Positions 60,040 to 64,000 of a stretch of DNA of 64,000 bases are shown here, piece after piece. Source of the stretch: Actinomycetota bacterium. GTDB taxonomy: Bacteria; Actinomycetota; Geothermincolia; Fen-727; Anoxymicrobiaceae. The notes under the pieces are model-generated. The model searched no databases, had not been told where the DNA came from, and was given only the letters and a program-made list of their open reading frames with translations. Positions within the stretch are counted from its first letter, which is position 1; every line of letters starts with the position of its first letter. The position numbers were made by a program, and so were the translations under genes. The stretch lies in the NCBI GenBank assembly GCA_018896525.1, contig JAHIMR010000048.1:124001-188000 (forward strand), in the 5' to 3' direction.

Positions 60040-60162
60040 ATTGCGCAAGGCACGTCGTTTGCCCATCGTTCCCCTGTAAGGATAGAATATCCCGAGCGTA
60101 AATCTCGCGCCCTGGAGGCGCGCCCGGCGCTGGAAGCCGGATATCATCACCGGGAGGTAGCA

Positions 60163-61341
60163 TTGGAAAACGTGGTCATAGCATCAGCTGTAAGAACTCC
60201 TTTTGGAACATTCGGGGGGTCTCTCAAGTCGGTCAGCCCCACCGAGATGTCCGTCGTCGTTATCAACGAAGCGCTCGAGCGGGCGGGCCTTCCGAAAGAT
60301 AGCGTCGACGAGGTCATCTTCGGCCAGGTCATACCACGCACCGATGAGAACAACCTTGTGCCCAGGGGGGCCGCCCTCGCGGCCGGGATTCCCGACACCG
60401 TCCCCGCCCACACCACAATCCGGGGCTGCGGCTCGGGCATGGAGTCGATCATCGCGGGGACCCGCCAGATACTGCTGGATGAGGACGAGATCATATTGGC
60501 CGGCGGTGTTGACAACATGAGCATGGCGCCGTACCTGGCCAAGGACGCGCGGTTCGGCCTGCGCATGCGCGACTCGGTCCTCACCGACAGCCTGTGGGAG
60601 GTCCTTCACGACCCGCATACAGGGCTCATAATGGGCATTACCGCTGAGAACATCGCGGCGCGCCACGACATCAGCCGCGCCGACCAGGACCGGCACGCGT
60701 TCACCTCGAACCACAGGGCGCTTGCCGCGATCGCGGATGGAAAGCTCAAATCCCAGATAATACCGGTCGAGGTGAAAACACGGAAGGGCTCGTTCACCTT
60801 CGACACCGACGAGCACCCCAAGGACTCCTCCCTGGAGAAGCTCTCAAAGCTGCCGACCGCCTTCAAGGAAGGAGGGTCGGTTACCGCCGGTAACTCCTCG
60901 GGCATAAACGACGGCGCCGGCGCGGTCGTGATAATGCCGGAATCGCGCGCCAAGGCGGAAGGTATCACCCCGCTGGCCCGGATTATCTCCTGGGCTACCG
61001 CGGCGGTGGACCCCGCGTACATGGGCTACGGCCCGGTCCCATCATCTCGAAAGGCTCTGAAGAGAGCCGGCATGAGCGTCGGCGACATCGAGTACTGGGA
61101 GGTAAACGAGGCGTTCTCGGCCCAGTACCTCTACTGCGAAAGGGAACTCGGGCTTGACCCGGAGAAGACCAACATCTGGGGCGGAGCCGTCGCTTACGGG
61201 CATCCCGTCGGGGCGACCGGGAACCGCCTGGTGACCACGATCATCGAGATCCTGCGGGACCGGGACGCGAACATAGGGCTCGCGACTATGTGCATCGGAG
61301 GCGGCCAGGGATCCGCGATGATACTGGAGCGGCTGTCTTAG
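60163..61341 (+). CDS. Acetyl-CoA acetyltransferase (thiolase)
   Basis: 392 residues from a TTG with GGGAGG five bases upstream. The acyl cysteine is Cys89 in RGCGSGMESI; NEAFSAQ, GGAVAYGHPVGATGNR and CIGGGQG complete the site. The last motif and the YGPVPSSRKAL region fit biosynthetic or degradative acetoacetyl-CoA thiolases. Third thiolase in the window and distinct from both others. Monocistronic, convergent to the TgpA gene. Confidence 0.93.
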   Translation: MENVVIASAVRTPFGTFGGSLKSVSPTEMSVVVINEALERAGLPKDSVDEVIFGQVIPRTDENNLVPRGAALAAGIPDTVPAHTTIRGCGSGMESIIAGTRQILLDEDEIILAGGVDNMSMAPYLAKDARFGLRMRDSVLTDSLWEVLHDPHTGLIMGITAENIAARHDISRADQDRHAFTSNHRALAAIADGKLKSQIIPVEVKTRKGSFTFDTDEHPKDSSLEKLSKLPTAFKEGGSVTAGNSSGINDGAGAVVIMPESRAKAEGITPLARIISWATAAVDPAYMGYGPVPSSRKALKRAGMSVGDIEYWEVNEAFSAQYLYCERELGLDPEKTNIWGGAVAYGHPVGATGNRLVTTIIEILRDRDANIGLATMCIGGGQGSAMILERLS

Positions 61342-61374
61342 TACCGTTGAGCGATCGGGCCTCGCGGAAGATCA

Positions 61375-63588
61375 TCACGCCGGTTCTCGCGTTCGTACGT
61401 CCGTCTGTAGCGTCGATAGAAGTGCTTCGACCTCCACCGCCACGCGCCTTAGTTCCTCGAGTTCCTCGTGGCCCGGCTCTTCGGGGCCGTAGCGCGCACG
61501 GTTGAACAGGGCCATGAATCCCCCGACGAGGGTCGTCCCCAGGCGGGAGTCGGCCTGCGCACCGTACTCCTTCGGTGTTTCCGAGAGGCGTCGCGTTATG
61601 CCCGCACCCGCGAGGGCCTCCGCCACGCGGTCAAATACGAGTGCAACCTTTTGTCGCGGCCCCGGTTCCAGGCAGGCATCCGGGCGAGGACTCCGCAGCC
61701 GCCTGTGTTTCAGGAATACCCCCAGCAGCAGTAGCAGAAGCCCTGTGAACCCCATCGCCAGTGGCCAGTGGCCCGCCACCGCGCTCGCCGCCCGCGACAT
61801 CGCTCCGGAAACGCTTTCCGCCGCGCGAGAGAGTCCCCTCCACATGGCCGGAGGGAACACCTTTGACAGCGCCCTGCCTATATCCGGCACAATAGAGAAC
61901 CCTTCCCAGTTGCCGCCTGTGCCGGCTTCGGGGGAAAGGTCGGACCATCCCGGCGTCGCCTCGAAAGGTATCCACCCGAACACCTGGAAGTAGACCTCCA
62001 CCCACGCGTGGGCGTCTCTGCTGCTGACCTCGTAGTAACCGGTCAGCGCGTTGAAGTCGCCGGTGTCGTACCCGACCGCCACGCGGGCGGGTATGCCCAG
62101 CGTGCGACACATGACCGCGAGAGTGGTCGCGAAATGCTCACAGTAACCCCTCTTCTCACGAAAAAGGAAGAACTCAACCGTGTTCTCGTCATCGGCCTGG
62201 CGAGGGCAGTTCAGGTCATACGGGTACTTCGCCTTCAGGTGAGCGGACAGCGCCTGGACTTTGTCGTAGCTATTGCTCTCGAGGCCGGCAACGCCCTCCG
62301 CCAGGCGGGCCACCTCCGGTGACATCTCCGGCAGTTGAAGGAACCTCTCCATCAGGCCGGGAGGGTATATGCCCTTTGCCCCCCTTAACATCTCCGGGGT
62401 AACGTCGCTAACCTCGGAGATAACGGTATATATCATTCCGGGATCAAGGATGATCGGCGTCAGCACCGACATCATGGAGTCCACCTTGAGCACCTGCGTC
62501 GGGAAGAACACGTCCCTCGGCAGGTAGGCGGCGAAGATCGTGTTCGGCAGTTCCTGCTCGATGAAGAACGTCTGTACCACTGCTTTGGTGGAGTATCGCG
62601 ACGGTTCACCCGGGTAGCTCACGCTGAGCGGCAAACCACTCGAGAACACCTCCTCGTACTCCTCCTCGGTGTTCTCCCATCCGTTACCGATGAACCGGTC
62701 GAAGGCGGTTGACCTCCAGTACGCCCGGTAATCGCTCCGGACTTTCATTACCGTGACATCCGCGGGTACTCCCCGTACACGCAGGTCGAGGAAATCGTTG
62801 AACCCGTGGTAAGCGTTCGGGTTGAACGGAAGCGGGCTCGACGGAAATCGATCGGGGAGTTCCTCGTAGCCCGGATTCCTTATCAAGCCCTCGAACCCCC
62901 CCGTCGTATCCCGCATTTCCGAAACCGGCAGATAGTGACTTCTGAAGCCTGGCAGGCGGGGCAACAACATGAACAGGGCAAGGGTCAGCGGGACAAGGGC
63001 TATGCTTGCCAGCACAAACGACCACCGGGGAGACCTGCCCTTCCCTTTCACCAAGACGTCCGACGTCCTCGCCAGCGTTGAGCGGTGCCCCAGGTACAGG
63101 GATGCCAGGCCCGCTATGAAAAACGGGATGATTATGTACAGGAAGTCACTGGAAATGCTTAGCGACCCCGCGAACGCGATCAGTATCGTGGCGCTTACCA
63201 GCGAGAAATCGAGATCCCGGTGTGTGGGCAGGTCGAACGAGTGCAGCACCTGCAGCCATAGAAACAACCTCACCATTGGGTACCGGAGGTCGTACACATG
63301 CCCTCCGACTTCCGTCCAGAAGACAGCGAAGGCGACCAGCATAAGGACCATCAGGACACCCTTGACCCAGACGCGGGAGTTCTTTCTCGCGCGGTAGGAG
63401 TACCAGGAGCCGACGGTCACGCCAACCATGACCACCACGCCCATTGGAGCGCCGGTGGAGCCACTCCTCAACGCCGCGAACACGCTTATGAGTACGGTGA
63501 CCACCACCGCGACCCTGAATCTTACCGAGTCCTCGGATGGACCGGTCCTGTTGATTACCCGGTAATACTCAACGGCTCGTTTAAACAC
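61375..63588 (-). CDS. TgpA-type transglutaminase membrane protein (DUF3488)
   Basis: 737 residues from GTG with GAGGGGTGAG upstream. Membrane segments lie in the N-terminal 210 residues (about 24-40, 46-60, 76-92, 130-142, 150-166, 188-210) and one near 605-625. The extracellular core has the triad region: Cys483 in GYCEHFATT, His527 in RDAHAWVEV and the acidic WIPFEATPG. A C-terminal cytoplasmic tail of about 110 residues follows. TgpA enzymes are essential or growth-linked envelope proteins of unclear substrate. Its start overlaps the end of a DUF58 gene, the usual partner in MoxR-DUF58-TgpA operons. Confidence 0.92.
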   Translation of the reverse strand: MFKRAVEYYRVINRTGPSEDSVRFRVAVVVTVLISVFAALRSGSTGAPMGVVVMVGVTVGSWYSYRARKNSRVWVKGVLMVLMLVAFAVFWTEVGGHVYDLRYPMVRLFLWLQVLHSFDLPTHRDLDFSLVSATILIAFAGSLSISSDFLYIIIPFFIAGLASLYLGHRSTLARTSDVLVKGKGRSPRWSFVLASIALVPLTLALFMLLPRLPGFRSHYLPVSEMRDTTGGFEGLIRNPGYEELPDRFPSSPLPFNPNAYHGFNDFLDLRVRGVPADVTVMKVRSDYRAYWRSTAFDRFIGNGWENTEEEYEEVFSSGLPLSVSYPGEPSRYSTKAVVQTFFIEQELPNTIFAAYLPRDVFFPTQVLKVDSMMSVLTPIILDPGMIYTVISEVSDVTPEMLRGAKGIYPPGLMERFLQLPEMSPEVARLAEGVAGLESNSYDKVQALSAHLKAKYPYDLNCPRQADDENTVEFFLFREKRGYCEHFATTLAVMCRTLGIPARVAVGYDTGDFNALTGYYEVSSRDAHAWVEVYFQVFGWIPFEATPGWSDLSPEAGTGGNWEGFSIVPDIGRALSKVFPPAMWRGLSRAAESVSGAMSRAASAVAGHWPLAMGFTGLLLLLLGVFLKHRRLRSPRPDACLEPGPRQKVALVFDRVAEALAGAGITRRLSETPKEYGAQADSRLGTTLVGGFMALFNRARYGPEEPGHEELEELRRVAVEVEALLSTLQTDVRTREPA

Positions 63589-64000
63589 CCGCTCACCCCT
63601 CGCCCGCGAGTCAACAAAAAAAGAGTTGCACCTCGTCCGCGAACCGGTCCATCCTGCATACCCGGTGGGCGCCAGTCCTCGCCGCCTTTCGCGTAGGACT
63701 CGTCTGCGACCAGCACCAGTGAGCCACCCCCCAGGCCGCTCAGCGCGGCAAGGGCTTGCACCATGGTGACCGCTGCCGTGTTGGCAACGACACAGATCGC
63801 GGAGCCCGGCATCAGCGACCGCCCGGCGAAAGACAGTATGCCCTCCAGGCCGCCGGCTTCCAACACGCCGCCCGCCCGCGGCGGGCGGTAATCCGCGAGC
63901 ACCGCGAGCAATCCGGGCACCCCACCGCCCTCATGAAACTCGAACAACTCCTTCCCGGGCACGATCAACCCGGGCACGCTCCCCGTGACCGAGAAGTAGT
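63555..64000 (-). CDS. DUF58 protein, 5' end beyond window
   Basis: 148 C-terminal residues are visible, with the frame open to the right window edge. The strand-turn pattern SLMPGSAICVVANTAAVTMVQAL followed by SLVLVADESYAKG resembles the C-terminal half of the long DUF58 proteins that assemble with MoxR ATPases; the N-terminal vWA-like core is outside. Its TAA lies 34 bases inside the TgpA gene, so the two are translationally coupled. Confidence 0.7.
   Translation of the reverse strand, partial: YFSVTGSVPGLIVPGKELFEFHEGGGVPGLLAVLADYRPPRAGGVLEAGGLEGILSFAGRSLMPGSAICVVANTAAVTMVQALAALSGLGGGSLVLVADESYAKGGEDWRPPGMQDGPVRGRGATLFLLTRGRGVSGCLNEPLSITG

Overview
The window is GC-rich chromosomal DNA from a Gram-positive bacterium. 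It most likely comes from a deep-branching, little-cultured actinobacterial lineage. The evidence for this is two LytR-CpsA-Psr wall ligases with LytR_C tails, a DUF58/TgpA transglutaminase pair, a Veg protein, many GTG/TTG starts, and secreted proteins carrying a W-[YN]-F-A-E-G repeat domain. The placement is inferred from gene content only. I recognised no rRNA operon, complete tRNA, CRISPR array or prophage.

Layout. 1-10.8 kb: secreted and envelope proteins (IPT/TIG lipoprotein fragment, NlpC/P60 hydrolase), a REP-associated tyrosine transposase (RAYT) flanked by direct copies of a palindromic repeat, a nitronate monooxygenase, an SDR / membrane protein / GH63-like operon, a secreted GH42/GH35-like hydrolase and another SDR. 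10.8-21.4 kb: a histidine-kinase remnant, an MBL hydrolase, class I aldolase, an LCP-hsp20-lon-acyl-CoA synthetase cluster, and a PH-domain/hisJ pair. 21.7-32.7 kb: an RRM protein with an attenuator-like leader, a membrane pseudokinase from a near-leaderless promoter, cysK, SRPBCC and DUF362-ferredoxin genes, a methyltransferase, a thiolase and a GH36 / hydrolase / GH114-like operon. 32.9-40.9 kb: a ureohydrolase and a nucleoside hydrolase around a tandem tRNA-3'-end-like repeat, fadA-fadB, and a REC-GAF-GGDEF cyclase. 41.1-45.2 kb: a tightly overlapping five-gene operon, mtnP - pfkB - site-2 protease - MoaD-like - E1-like. 45.4-47.0 kb: a standalone IscB RNA-guided nuclease with a structured upstream omega-RNA region. 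47.0-64 kb: CpaB-like protein, a second LCP protein, clpB, an MFS transporter, a stretch of decayed genes, zinc-ribbon and transglutaminase-like envelope proteins, veg, a third thiolase, and tgpA with the end of a DUF58 gene.

The genes suggest a heterotroph with beta-oxidation capacity (three thiolases, a FadB fusion, an ADP-forming acyl-CoA synthetase subunit), carbohydrate breakdown and trimming, and a Gram-positive wall maintained by LCP ligases.

Intergenic DNA is unusually rich in small repeats. These are three copies of a 162-163 bp MITE-like element with terminal inverted repeats, RAYT-type palindromes, four copies of a composite 200-300 bp hairpin repeat, and the tRNA-like tandem. The strongest find is the IscB/omega-RNA locus. 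It has no transposase, and its scaffold appears to overlap the start of the IscB reading frame.
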